A DNA stretch of 27,977 bases from Kiritimatiellia bacterium. Its GTDB lineage: Bacteria; Verrucomicrobiota; Kiritimatiellia; RFP12; UBA1067. Positions 14,798 to 22,836 of this stretch are shown one piece after another. Within the stretch, counting starts at the first letter, position 1, and each line of letters opens with the position of its first letter. A model generated the notes under the pieces. The model was not told where the DNA came from and did no database searches. It was given only the letters and a program-made list of their open reading frames with translations. Both the position numbers and the translations under genes were made by a program. Where the stretch lies: assembly GCA_017508315.1 (NCBI GenBank), contig JAFVZE010000197.1, forward strand, positions 1 through 27,977, in the 5' to 3' direction.

Positions 14798-15978
14798 GCG
14801 GCGCTTTCGTTCAGAGTCGTCGGCAGACGCAGTCGCAGTCGTTGAGCCCCGCCATGTGGATGGGGCTCAACATGCTCTCCATGCCGATAGCGGAGCTGAA
14901 AGAGGCAGTGCGCAGGGAGATCGAGACGAATCCGGCGGTGGAGGAATCTCCGCCGTCCGTCCGGTACCGCGCTTCGCGTTCTTCCGTCGATCCTTCGCTG
15001 CTTGAAAACGTGGCCGACGTTTCCGAAGAGACTCTGGAGGAGCATCTGCTCGGCGAATTGCGCATGAGCGGCATCGCCGGACGCGAGCGCGAATTGTGCG
15101 AGCGGATAATCGGCGAGCTCGATGAAAACGGGAGGTTCACCGGCTCGCTCCCCGATCTCGTGATGATAACCGGCGCTTCCGCCGACGAGATCGACAATGC
15201 CCGCCGGATGGTCATGCGCCTCGACCCGGCAGGCTGCGGGGCGATCAATCTTGAAGAATGTCTTCTGTCCCAGATCGACAGGGTGAGCGTCGACAGGCGC
15301 GATTTTTTCCGGGACGAGATGAAGCGTCTGCAGACCGGAAAGGTGTCGCCGGAAATGGTCGCGATTCTGAAGAAACTCGATCCTTTTCCGGGAAAACTTT
15401 ATTCGGCGCGCAAGGCTGATTTCGTGAACGCGGACATCACCGTCGATGAAGACGGCACGGTGGAGGTGGAGAGCGGCGGCGTTCCGGAGATTTCGGTTTC
15501 GCCGAAATACGTGGAGATGGCCAGGGACCGCACGCTTGACGCCGAGACGCGCCGGTACGCCGCCGAGCGAGTGCGCCATGCGCGGGAGTTCGCCGCGGCG
15601 CTGGACAAACGCATGCGGACAATGGAGAATATCGCCCGCTTCGCCGTCGAAGGGCAGCGCGATTTTCTCGAGAAAGGTTCCGACTTTCTGGCACGGCAGA
15701 CGATGGGCGAAGTGGCGCGGAAGGCGAAATGCAACATCGCCACCGTCTCACGCGCCGCCGCGCGCAAATACGTGAAAACGCCGAGGGGGACGCTGCCGTT
15801 GCGCGCGTTTTTCCGCCGCACGGCGCAGGCGCCGCTCGTCAAACTTAAAGAAATTCTCGAAACCTCCGGAGCGGGTATTTCGGATCGCGAAGTGTCCGTG
15901 CTGATGGGCGAGGCGGGCTGCCCGATGGCCCGGCGCACGGTGGCGAAATACCGCAAGAGGCTGGGGCTGCGGACTTGA
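14794..15978 (+). CDS. rpoN: RNA polymerase sigma-54 factor RpoN
   Basis: Sigma-54 directs RNA polymerase to -24/-12 promoters and needs AAA+ activators. The 394-residue protein has the N-terminal activator-interacting region (QSQSLSPAMWMGLNML and MPIAELKE, ending ETNPAVEE). It also has the core-binding domain, the TMGEVARKAK and TVSRA helix-turn-helix region with the KYVKTPRGTLPLRAFF segment, and the C-terminal RpoN box (ARRTVAKYRK, 379-388) that contacts the -24 element. It is shorter than the usual 430-500 residues mainly because the acidic linker after region I is reduced. No sigma-54 activator, PTS gene or hpf is beside it; the neighbours are ligA and, across a 51-base gap, an acyl-CoA ligase. 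Confidence 0.95.
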   Translation: MSGAFVQSRRQTQSQSLSPAMWMGLNMLSMPIAELKEAVRREIETNPAVEESPPSVRYRASRSSVDPSLLENVADVSEETLEEHLLGELRMSGIAGRERELCERIIGELDENGRFTGSLPDLVMITGASADEIDNARRMVMRLDPAGCGAINLEECLLSQIDRVSVDRRDFFRDEMKRLQTGKVSPEMVAILKKLDPFPGKLYSARKADFVNADITVDEDGTVEVESGGVPEISVSPKYVEMARDRTLDAETRRYAAERVRHAREFAAALDKRMRTMENIARFAVEGQRDFLEKGSDFLARQTMGEVARKAKCNIATVSRAAARKYVKTPRGTLPLRAFFRRTAQAPLVKLKEILETSGAGISDREVSVLMGEAGCPMARRTVAKYRKRLGLRT

Positions 15979-15990
15979 GGGGGCGGAATT

Positions 15991-15999
15991 TGATATAAT
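15991..15999 (+). promoter_or_regulatory. Extended -10 promoter for the acyl-CoA ligase run
   Basis: TGATATAATT at 15991-16000 gives a perfect TATAAT (15994-15999) preceded by TGn. No good -35 lies at 16-18 bases; the TTGAGG at 15975-15980 is only 13 bases away. An extended -10 can act without a -35. The predicted start near 16006 leaves a short leader with TGGAG seven bases before ATG 16030. Confidence 0.6.
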
Positions 16000-16029
16000 T
16001 TCAAGGTTTCAATCTGTTGGAGTTAGACA

Positions 16030-17766
16030 ATGAAAGAATTTAAGTTGACAGACCCCTACGGAACGGCGCCGTCGACCGCGCCGTTCCGGCAGTCGGTTTC
16101 CACCGGGCGGCCGTGGCACAATCTGCCCGTGACGCGCGAATACACGCTCGGTCAGCTTCTTGACCAGACGGTCGCCAGATGCGGCGAGAACGACGCGGTC
16201 GTCTACGCCGACCGCGATTACCGGCTCACCTGGTTCGAATTTTCCGAGGAGGTCGATTACGTCGCCAAGGGGCTGATGGCGCTCGGGGTCAAGCGCGGCG
16301 AGAAGGTGGCGCTGTGGGCGACGAACGTTCCGCACTGGGTGGTTCTCATGTTCGCGACGGCGAAGATCGGCGCCATTCTCCTGCCGCTCAACACGAACTA
16401 CAAGTCGCACGAGATGGATTTCGCGCTTTCGCAGTCGGAGGCGGAGAACCTTTTCGTCATCAACGGCTTCCGCGACTGCGACTACGTGCAGGTCATAAAC
16501 GAGCTCGTCCCCGAGCTGAAGGAATGCCCTCGCGGCGAACTCAAGTCGAAGAAGTATCCGCATCTGAAGCGCGTGTTCTTCCTCGGCGGCGAGAAGCACC
16601 GCGGCATGTATTCCCTGAACGAGGTGAAAACCCTCGCCTGCGAAGTCACCCAGGCCGAATATCTCAAGCGCCAGTCGGAGTGCGACGTGAACGACGTCGT
16701 CAACATGCAGTACACTTCCGGCACGACCGGTTTTCCGAAGGGCGTGCAGCTCACCCACCGCAACATCGCCAACGACGGTTTCTGGATCGGCGCGTGCCAG
16801 AACCTCACCTGCCGCGACCGCGTCTGCATCCCCGTGCCGCTTTTCCACTGCTTCGGCTGCGTGCTCGGCGTCATGAGCTGCGTCAATCACGGCTCGACGA
16901 TGGTGTTTCTCGAAAAGTTCGATCCGGTGCAGGTGATGACTTCGATCGAAAAGGAGAAATGCACGGCGACCTACGGCGTGCCGACGATGTACATCGCGAT
17001 GCTCGACCATCCGCTTTTCGGCAAGTTCGATTTCCGCTCGCTCCGCACCGGCATCATGTCGGGCTCGGCCTGTCCCGTGCACCGCATGCAGCAGGCGCAG
17101 GAGCGGATGTTCATGCGCGAGATCACGAACCCCTACGGTCTTACCGAAGCGGGGCCCGTGATGACCATGACGCGCTACTTCGAGCCGTCAATCGAACGCA
17201 AATGCCAGACGATCGGACAGGCACTGCCCGGCATCGAGGTCGCGATCATCGACCCCGAGACCGGCGACATCGCGCCCGTCGGCACCGACGGCGAAATCTG
17301 CTGCCGCGGCTACAACAACATGAAGGGCTACTACAACATGCCCGAGCAGACGGCCAAGTGCATCGACGCGAACGGCTGGCTCCATTCCGGCGACATCGGG
17401 CGCATGGATCAGGACGGCTACTACTACATCACCGGCCGCCTCAAAGACCTCATCATCCGCGGCGGCGAGAACATTTCTCCGAAGGAGGTGGAGGACTTCC
17501 TCGGAACGATGCCGGGCGTGAAAGACGTCGCCGTCGTCGGCTGCCCGTCGAAGAAATACGGCGAACAGCCAGCGGCGTTCATCATTCGCTCCGACGGGTC
17601 CGATATATCGGAACACGATGTGCAGGTCTTCTGCAAGGATAAGATCAGCTGGTTCAAGATTCCGAAGTACGTTCACTTCCTCGATGTCTTTCCGATGACG
17701 GCGTCGCAGAAGATCCAGAAGTACAAACTGCGCGAGATGGCGCACGAACTCTGGCCGGAGGCATAA
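16030..17766 (+). CDS. AMP-forming acyl-CoA ligase (fatty acid type)
   Basis: This 578-residue ANL-superfamily enzyme activates a carboxylic acid as acyl-AMP and transfers it to CoA. Motifs in order are the ATP loop YTSGTTGFPKG (228-238), an NPYGLTEAGP stretch, GWLHSGDIG, the hinge region GRLKDLIIRGGENISPKEVE and the catalytic lysine Lys561 in QKIQKYK. The pattern resembles medium- or long-chain fatty acyl-CoA ligases (FadD/ACSF2-like) more than acetyl-CoA synthetase, but the substrate is uncertain. It begins a new transcriptional run with a TATAAT promoter and a TGGAG ribosome site, and its stop overlaps era (TAATG). Codons are strongly biased to C or G in the third position (AAC, TAC, GAC, AAG), stronger than in neighbours, suggesting high expression. 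Confidence 0.88.
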   Translation: MKEFKLTDPYGTAPSTAPFRQSVSTGRPWHNLPVTREYTLGQLLDQTVARCGENDAVVYADRDYRLTWFEFSEEVDYVAKGLMALGVKRGEKVALWATNVPHWVVLMFATAKIGAILLPLNTNYKSHEMDFALSQSEAENLFVINGFRDCDYVQVINELVPELKECPRGELKSKKYPHLKRVFFLGGEKHRGMYSLNEVKTLACEVTQAEYLKRQSECDVNDVVNMQYTSGTTGFPKGVQLTHRNIANDGFWIGACQNLTCRDRVCIPVPLFHCFGCVLGVMSCVNHGSTMVFLEKFDPVQVMTSIEKEKCTATYGVPTMYIAMLDHPLFGKFDFRSLRTGIMSGSACPVHRMQQAQERMFMREITNPYGLTEAGPVMTMTRYFEPSIERKCQTIGQALPGIEVAIIDPETGDIAPVGTDGEICCRGYNNMKGYYNMPEQTAKCIDANGWLHSGDIGRMDQDGYYYITGRLKDLIIRGGENISPKEVEDFLGTMPGVKDVAVVGCPSKKYGEQPAAFIIRSDGSDISEHDVQVFCKDKISWFKIPKYVHFLDVFPMTASQKIQKYKLREMAHELWPEA

Positions 17767-18677
17767 TGGCGAAAGTCGCGGTAGTCGGGGTGGTCGGCAG
17801 GACCAACGCGGGCAAATCGACGCTCGTCAACCGGCTGGTGGGCGAAAAGGTCTCGATCGTCTCGCCGGTGGAGCAGACGACGCGCAACACGATCCGCGGC
17901 ATCGTGGCTGACGAACGCGGACAGCTTGTGCTTCTCGACACTCCCGGGCTCCACAAGGCCGTCGGTTCGCTGGGGACGATCCTGAACCGCATGGCGCGGC
18001 GCAGTGCCGCGGGGGTCGATGTCCTCTGCGTCGTTTTCGACGCTTCGGACGAGCCGCGGCTCGAGGACGACGGCTGGATGCGCAGGGTCGCCAGAGAAAA
18101 GCCGGAAAAGACGGTTTTCGTTCTCAACAAGGCCGATCGCAAGCCGTTCTACCGCACGATGTTCCTCGATCTGTGGAAGGACATCTGCGCCGAAAGCGAA
18201 GGCGAAGAGGTCTCTCCCGTGTGGGTCGAGAGCGTCGCCACGACGGAAGAAGGTTCGCGGCCGGTTCTCGACGCGCTTTTCGGTTTCGCCGAAGAGGGTG
18301 AATTTCTCTTCGACGAGGATATCGTCACCGACTATCCGCGCAAGCTGGCCATCGCAGATTCGATCCGCGAGAAGTATCTGGCGAAGATGCATCAGGAAGT
18401 TCCCCACGAGATGGGCATTCTCGTCAAGGAGATATCCGAGGGGCGCAACCGCTGGGATGTGAAGGTCGATGTCGTCGTCAACCGCGTTTCGCAGAAACCC
18501 ATCGTCATCGGGCGCGGCGCCGAGACCGTGAAATACGTGCGCAAATGCTCGGAGCGGGAACTTTCCGAAATGTTCGGGGTGAAGGTCGCGCTCGAGATAT
18601 GGGTGCGCGTCGAGCCGAACTGGATGAAGAACAGAAAACTTCTCACGGAGATGGGTTATCTCGGGCAGGAGATCTGA
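17766..18677 (+). CDS. era: GTPase Era
   Basis: Era is an essential GTPase that binds 16S rRNA and helps assemble the 30S subunit. The 303-residue protein has G1 GRTNAGKST, the QTTRNTIRGI switch (G2), G3 DTPGLHK and G4 NKAD, followed by a C-terminal KH domain with the GRGAETVKYVRK RNA-binding motif and the typical W-RVEPNWMKN and LGYL-like (MGYLGQEI) end. G1 differs from the common GRPNVGKS by Thr and Ala, but the Lys and Ser remain. The ATG overlaps the stop of the ligase, and the TPR gene follows 16 bases after the era stop. Confidence 0.95.
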   Translation: MAKVAVVGVVGRTNAGKSTLVNRLVGEKVSIVSPVEQTTRNTIRGIVADERGQLVLLDTPGLHKAVGSLGTILNRMARRSAAGVDVLCVVFDASDEPRLEDDGWMRRVAREKPEKTVFVLNKADRKPFYRTMFLDLWKDICAESEGEEVSPVWVESVATTEEGSRPVLDALFGFAEEGEFLFDEDIVTDYPRKLAIADSIREKYLAKMHQEVPHEMGILVKEISEGRNRWDVKVDVVVNRVSQKPIVIGRGAETVKYVRKCSERELSEMFGVKVALEIWVRVEPNWMKNRKLLTEMGYLGQEI

Positions 18678-18693
18678 AAGAGGGATCGGGTTT

Positions 18694-20682
18694 ATGCGTA
18701 TGACGGCGAGATTCACGGTTCTGACGGCCATGCTGGCGTCCGGTCTGTGCGCATCCGCCGCCGGGGAGCTCGAGATCGCGCGCGAGGCGCTGCGCGACGG
18801 GCTCTGGTCGGTCGCCCGCGCCCATGCCGCCAAGGACGGCGGAGAAGAGGCGCGGCGGCTTATTCTTGAAAGTTATGCCCGCGAGGGCGACTGGCGGGAG
18901 ATGGGCAGAACGCTCGCCGGCTGGACGAACGCGGTCGGCGCCGTCTACGATTATTACCGGGCGGCGGCGGCCGGAGATTATTTCAAGGCTCTGAAAATAC
19001 TTAGGGATACCGGGCTGGCCGGTGCCGACGCCGACACCAAGATGTTCGAGGCGGACATGCTTCTCAAGGCCGGAGAACGCAAGGCGGCTGAAAAACTCTG
19101 GCGTGAAGTCGTCGCCATGACCAACGCCGGAGAGCGGGCGTTCACGTCCGCGGCAGCCAATCTCGGAGACGTGGAGGTTCTGCGTCTCGCCTATGCCGGG
19201 GCGTCGCGCGTTTCCGTGCGCAGATTCGCCGGCGTGAAGCTGGGGGAATTGCTGCTCAACGACGCCGCCGGCCGGCAGGAGGGCGAGAAACTCGTCCGGG
19301 CGGTGGTGAAAAACGATCCCGATTGCGAAGGGGCGCGGGAGGCGTTTCTCGCCATCGCGGCGGCGGATATCGCCGCCAAACGCTGGCGGGAGGCCTGTGA
19401 CGTCTACCGCGAGGCGATCGAAACCTGGCCTGATTGCGCAAGATCGGTGCAGGTGCAGGAGGGACGCGGCTGGGCGAGCATGGAATCGGGCAGGCTGGAC
19501 GAGGCGCTGGAAGCGTTTCGGCTCGTCGAGACGCTCGCCGACGACAACGAGCGCAAGGCGAGAGCGGTTCTCAAGCAGGGCGATGTTTATGCCAAGATGG
19601 GGAAGGGCGAGGCTGCCATGGAACGCTACCGCGATGTGCTCGGCAGATTTCCGGATACGGCGGTGGCCGGAAAATTGAGCAGGATCGTGTATGTGCGGGA
19701 ACTGGAAGCCAAAGGCAGGAACCTGTACAAGACATACCGTTTCGCCGAGGCCAGAGAGGTGTTTGCCGAGGTGGCGGCGGAAGATCCGGCGAAGAGGTCC
19801 CGGATGGAGTTTTTCGAGGCGCTGTGCCTCTACGGTCAGGGGCTTGACGACGCGGCGCTCGCCAAAGCGCTTGCGGTGGCGCAATCGGGGTCGGATCCTG
19901 CCGTTCGCGCCGATGCGACGCTGTGGGCGGCAAAATTTCTTTATAACCGTGGCGAATGGAAGCAGGCCGGCCGGCTGTTTTTCTCGTATGCCGATATGAA
20001 TGCGGGCGGTGCGCTGGTTCCGGAGGCGCTGATGTGGGCGGCGCGTTCGGCGTTTTCCGCCAACGATTTCCGGCAGGCCATCCAGATCGCGACCAAACTC
20101 GCGCAGAGTCATCCTGCCTCGCCGCAGACGGTTCAGGCGCTCATCGTGCAGGGCGAGGCGCTCATAGAACTTGCCAGATTCGAAGAGGCGGCGCTTGTGC
20201 TTGAAAACGCCGCGCTCGCGGAAAACGCGCCGGAGCGGGAACGCATCCGGGCCAGACTGCTTAAGGCGGATGCGCTTTTCGCGACCGGCGCCGACAGCCC
20301 CGCCCGGTACACGGCAGCGCTTGAGGCGTACCGGGCCGTCAGGTTCGGCGGCGCGCTTGACGCCAGCGGACGGATAGCGGTCTCTTTCAAGATCGCCAGA
20401 ACTTTGGAAAAACTCAAGCGGGAAGCAGAGGCCGCCGACCAGTATTACACCCAGGTCGTTCTCGCCTACCGCGAAGCCAGAGGCAGGGGGGAGATTCTCG
20501 ACGACAGCGCCCGGGCCGCGTTTTCGCGCGCGGCGTTCCGTCTGGCCGACGAGTATGAGAGCCGCGGCCGCGATTATCAGGCGATTCACATTCTCGAACT
20601 GGTGGCGACGAGCGACGTGCCCGCCGCCGGCGAGGCGGAAAAACGCATCGGAAGAATTTCCATGAAAGGCGGCTTTCTATGA
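18694..20682 (+). CDS. Exported TPR-repeat protein
   Basis: The 662-residue protein has a signal peptide (hydrophobic residues 6-18, probable cleavage after ASA at about residue 22), then tetratricopeptide-type helix pairs over most of its length. Examples are GRLDEALEAFRLVETLAD, GKGEAAMERYRDVLGRFPD and YRFAEAREVFAEVAAEDP. Such proteins scaffold periplasmic complexes; in PVC and related bacteria they often stand before ExbB/ExbD genes. Here the stop overlaps the ExbB start (ATGA), so the two are translationally coupled. AGAGGGA lies eight bases before ATG 18694. Sequence does not tell what it binds. A role with the ExbB/ExbD-like proteins is inferred from gene order. Confidence 0.8.
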   Translation: MRMTARFTVLTAMLASGLCASAAGELEIAREALRDGLWSVARAHAAKDGGEEARRLILESYAREGDWREMGRTLAGWTNAVGAVYDYYRAAAAGDYFKALKILRDTGLAGADADTKMFEADMLLKAGERKAAEKLWREVVAMTNAGERAFTSAAANLGDVEVLRLAYAGASRVSVRRFAGVKLGELLLNDAAGRQEGEKLVRAVVKNDPDCEGAREAFLAIAAADIAAKRWREACDVYREAIETWPDCARSVQVQEGRGWASMESGRLDEALEAFRLVETLADDNERKARAVLKQGDVYAKMGKGEAAMERYRDVLGRFPDTAVAGKLSRIVYVRELEAKGRNLYKTYRFAEAREVFAEVAAEDPAKRSRMEFFEALCLYGQGLDDAALAKALAVAQSGSDPAVRADATLWAAKFLYNRGEWKQAGRLFFSYADMNAGGALVPEALMWAARSAFSANDFRQAIQIATKLAQSHPASPQTVQALIVQGEALIELARFEEAALVLENAALAENAPERERIRARLLKADALFATGADSPARYTAALEAYRAVRFGGALDASGRIAVSFKIARTLEKLKREAEAADQYYTQVVLAYREARGRGEILDDSARAAFSRAAFRLADEYESRGRDYQAIHILELVATSDVPAAGEAEKRIGRISMKGGFL

Positions 20683-21293
20683 CGATGACGGGCAGTGCGG
20701 TGTTCTGGATCCTGCTGGCGATGGCGGCGGCGGCCGTTGTCACCTATTTCGGGCGGCTTTTCGATCTGCGGCGGGCGCAGATCGACTATCAGGATTTTCT
20801 CAAAGGCGTCATAAACATTCTCGACGCCGGCAACGTCAACGAGGCGCTCGCCGTCTGCGAGGATGCCGCAGCGCCGCTCGCCAATGTGATCGCCACGGCG
20901 ATCCGCAGCCGCAAAATGCCGGAATCGGTTCTGCGCGACGCCGTGAATTCGCATGGACGCGTGGAGGCCGCCAGGCTCGACCGCAGGCTGGCGGCGTTGG
21001 CGATTATCGGACAGACGGCTCCGCTGATCGGGCTTTTCGGCACGGTGGTCGGCTTTATCCGCACGGTGAAACTGGTAGATTCCAGTGAGCTCGTCGTCAG
21101 GGCGGAGCTGCTCGAAGCATCAATGGAATCTCTCGTCTGCACGGCGCTCGGTCTGGCCGTGGCCATCGTCGTTTCGATCATGTACTGTTCGCTCAGGGTT
21201 CGCCTTGAACGGACGGTGATAGAGCTTGAGGCGGCCGCAAGTCAGATTGTCGGCTACCTTTCCGGCAGGGGCGGAAAGGAGAGCGCCGCGTGA
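20679..21293 (+). CDS. exbB: MotA/TolQ/ExbB proton channel family protein
   Basis: The 204-residue inner-membrane protein has three predicted spans (about 8-25, 105-125 and 150-172), as in ExbB/TolQ. The second carries IGQTAPLIGLFGTVVGFI, containing the conserved Thr and the APLIGLFGTV motif. The third, MESLVCTALGLAVAIVVSI, keeps the Glu and Thr thought to line the proton path, while the usual AIPA becomes AIVV and the Tyr-Asn becomes Tyr-Cys. ExbB pentamers with ExbD use proton motive force to drive TonB or analogous partners. It overlaps the TPR gene and the next gene (GTGA). ExbB and TolQ cannot be separated by motif, so the symbol is provisional. Confidence 0.85.
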   Translation: MTMTGSAVFWILLAMAAAAVVTYFGRLFDLRRAQIDYQDFLKGVINILDAGNVNEALAVCEDAAAPLANVIATAIRSRKMPESVLRDAVNSHGRVEAARLDRRLAALAIIGQTAPLIGLFGTVVGFIRTVKLVDSSELVVRAELLEASMESLVCTALGLAVAIVVSIMYCSLRVRLERTVIELEAAASQIVGYLSGRGGKESAA

Positions 21294-21754
21294 GCAGCTG
21301 GAAGTGGATGCCCGAGCGTACGCAGGGGATATGGCGGCACGGGGCGCTCTGGCTCAGGCCGTTTGCCGTCGCCGCGCCTTTTCTGTCGGTGCTGCTCCTC
21401 CTGCTGCAGTTCGACCTCGTCGGCGGAACTTTCACTTCCGCCAAGGGTGTGCTGTTCGATCTGCCCGCCGCCGGTGTTCCCGAAGGAGAGAAGACCGATC
21501 TGGTCGCGCTAATGATGGTTACGCCGCGTGAAACGCTGGTGTTTTTCGACGATTCGCGCTATATATTCGGCGACGACGTTTCGGTGGAGGCGCTCGGCGC
21601 TCATCTTGCCGAAAGGGTCGGAAAGACCGAAAACAGAACTTTGCTGGTGCTTGCCGACCGGAGAACGGCCGGAGGGGATCTCATGAAGTTCGCTGCGGTG
21701 GCGAGAAGAAGCGGCGTGCGCAAAGTGCTTTTTGCCGAAAAGAGGGGCGAATGA
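21290..21754 (+). CDS. exbD: Degenerate ExbD/TolR-like protein lacking the membrane Asp
   Basis: The 154-residue protein directly follows the ExbB gene and has an ExbD layout: a short cytoplasmic tail, one membrane span (about 20-40), then a periplasmic domain with FDLPAA after the span and the ending TLLVLADRRTAGGDL, a helix, and RKVLFAEK. In ExbD and TolR the span begins P-L/F-I-D with an Asp essential for proton coupling; here the aligned residues are PFLS, so Ser33 replaces the Asp. Gln40 and Asp42 are near the far end of the span. The start is GTG 21290 with AAGGAG eight bases upstream, and the stop forms ATGA with the next gene. Membership of the family is likely, and loss of coupling is an inference. 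Confidence 0.7.
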   Translation: MSSWKWMPERTQGIWRHGALWLRPFAVAAPFLSVLLLLLQFDLVGGTFTSAKGVLFDLPAAGVPEGEKTDLVALMMVTPRETLVFFDDSRYIFGDDVSVEALGAHLAERVGKTENRTLLVLADRRTAGGDLMKFAAVARRSGVRKVLFAEKRGE

Positions 21755-22197
21755 GAAGCGTTAGCCGGGAACTGCTGTCGTTCGGATTGGTGGTGTCGCT
21801 GCCGCTGGCGATGTTCGCGGTCTTTCCCTACGGCGCGATCGGGTTCAAAGCGTCGCATGCGCCGGTCCCGGCGGCGCCGTTCGCGGCTTTCGTCACGCTT
21901 TCGCCGCGTGAGGAAGCGCGGGCGACGGCGGCGGTCAAAGCCGCCTGGCAGGGAGATTCCGGCGCTCTGCGGCATATCCGCGCCGATCTGTCGGTCGGTG
22001 AACTGCCGGAAGAGAGCCCCGGTCCGGTGCTGGAGATTTCTCTCGGGGATCTTAGAGTGCCGTCGGCCGGAATGCCGGTCGGCATTCCGCCGTTTCCGCC
22101 GTCCATGCGTTCGGCTCGGGCGGAAAAGATTTCTCCGTCCGCGCCCGTGATCGCGTCTCCGGCGTTCACGAAAGAAGAACTTTTGAAAATAGACTGA
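21751..22197 (+). CDS. Small membrane-anchored proline-rich protein in TonB position
   Basis: The 148-residue product has a single N-terminal hydrophobic span (about 9-31) followed by a proline- and alanine-rich region and a polar C-terminus (FTKEELLKID). Position after ExbB and ExbD, overlapping by ATGA, is that of TonB or TolA. However, I see none of the TonB C-terminal domain of about 90 residues with its YP motif; only a short non-conserved tail. It may be a minimal transducer or an unrelated anchor. I do not recognise the family. The coding sequence contains a near-palindrome (22068-22089). pyrE starts 14 bases after its stop, with AAGGA at 22198-22202. Confidence 0.6.
   Translation: MRSVSRELLSFGLVVSLPLAMFAVFPYGAIGFKASHAPVPAAPFAAFVTLSPREEARATAAVKAAWQGDSGALRHIRADLSVGELPEESPGPVLEISLGDLRVPSAGMPVGIPPFPPSMRSARAEKISPSAPVIASPAFTKEELLKID
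22068..22089 (+). repeat. 22-bp near-palindrome inside the small membrane protein gene
   Basis: Ten-base arms at 22068-22077 and 22080-22089 are exact reverse complements around two bases, which can fold as a 9-bp stem with a 4-base loop. It lies 122 bases before pyrE and is not followed by a U-run, so an intrinsic terminator is unlikely. It may be a coincidence of the Met-Pro-Val-Gly-Ile-Pro codons. Confidence 0.5.
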
Positions 22198-22210
22198 AAG
22201 GACAGACATC

Positions 22211-22822
22211 ATGATGACACAGGAAGAAGTACTGCAGGCGTTCAAAGACACCGGCGCTTTGCTCGAGGGGCATTTCGAACTGCGTTCGAAGCTCCATTCC
22301 GACCGTTATTTCCAGTGCGCCAACGTTCTGCGCTATCCGCGCATCGCCGCCCGGCTGTGCGATGCGGCGGTCGGAAAGATGAAGGCGGGTTGCGAACTCG
22401 GGAAGATCGACGGCGTCATTTCTCCGGCCGTCGGCGGCATTCTCGTCGGGCACGAGGTCGCCCGCGCGCTCGACGTCAAGTGCGTGTTCGCCGAGAAGGT
22501 CCAGGGCGAGGGTGTCGACGCTTCCGGCAAGCCCAATACCGTTCTTGCGATGCGCCGCTTCTCGCTCAAGCCCGGCGAACGTTACGTGGTCGCCGAGGAT
22601 GTGGTTACCAAGGGCGGGCGCGTGCAGGAGACGATCGATCTCGTGAAAGCAGCAGGCTGCGAAGTCGCGGCGGTGGTGCTGCTTGTCGACCGCAGTTCGG
22701 GCAAAGTCAAATTCGACGGCATTCCGATGTTTTCGCTCATGGAAATGACGCCGGAGACCTGGACGGCGCAAGAGTGCCCCATGTGCAAAGCCGGCGGCAG
22801 GCCGGTGCATCCCGGTTCGTAA
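22211..22822 (+). CDS. pyrE: Orotate phosphoribosyltransferase PyrE
   Basis: PyrE joins orotate to PRPP to make OMP in pyrimidine synthesis. The 203-residue protein begins with EEVLQAFKDTGALLEGHFELRS and has ISPAVGGILVG, the FAEK segment and the PRPP-binding AEDVVTKGG (about 128-136). Its end, CPMC (189-192) followed by KAGGRPVHPGS, is typical of the thermophile/archaeal-type PyrE branch (TIGR01367-like). The usual TTGG of the PRPP loop is TKGG. AAGGA at 22198-22202 is eight bases before ATG 22211; a second ATG at 22214 is possible. The stop is 14 bases before the murD GTG. No other pyr gene is present. Confidence 0.92.
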   Translation: MMTQEEVLQAFKDTGALLEGHFELRSKLHSDRYFQCANVLRYPRIAARLCDAAVGKMKAGCELGKIDGVISPAVGGILVGHEVARALDVKCVFAEKVQGEGVDASGKPNTVLAMRRFSLKPGERYVVAEDVVTKGGRVQETIDLVKAAGCEVAAVVLLVDRSSGKVKFDGIPMFSLMEMTPETWTAQECPMCKAGGRPVHPGS

Positions 22823-22836
22823 AACGGTTCGTCGGC

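Noticed and set aside
16114..16126. TGGCAC followed by TGC, like a sigma-54 -24/-12 site, near rpoN
   Set aside because: The GG-to-GC distance is 10 instead of 12 bases, and it lies inside the ligase coding sequence.
16179..17642. A 487-codon alternative frame inside the acyl-CoA ligase
   Set aside because: Shifted reading of a strongly biased gene; the product is Arg/His-rich with no motif.
22315..22836. Upstream extension of the murD frame through pyrE
   Set aside because: The extension has no MurD homology and lies over pyrE; GTG 22837 precedes the first Rossmann strand.
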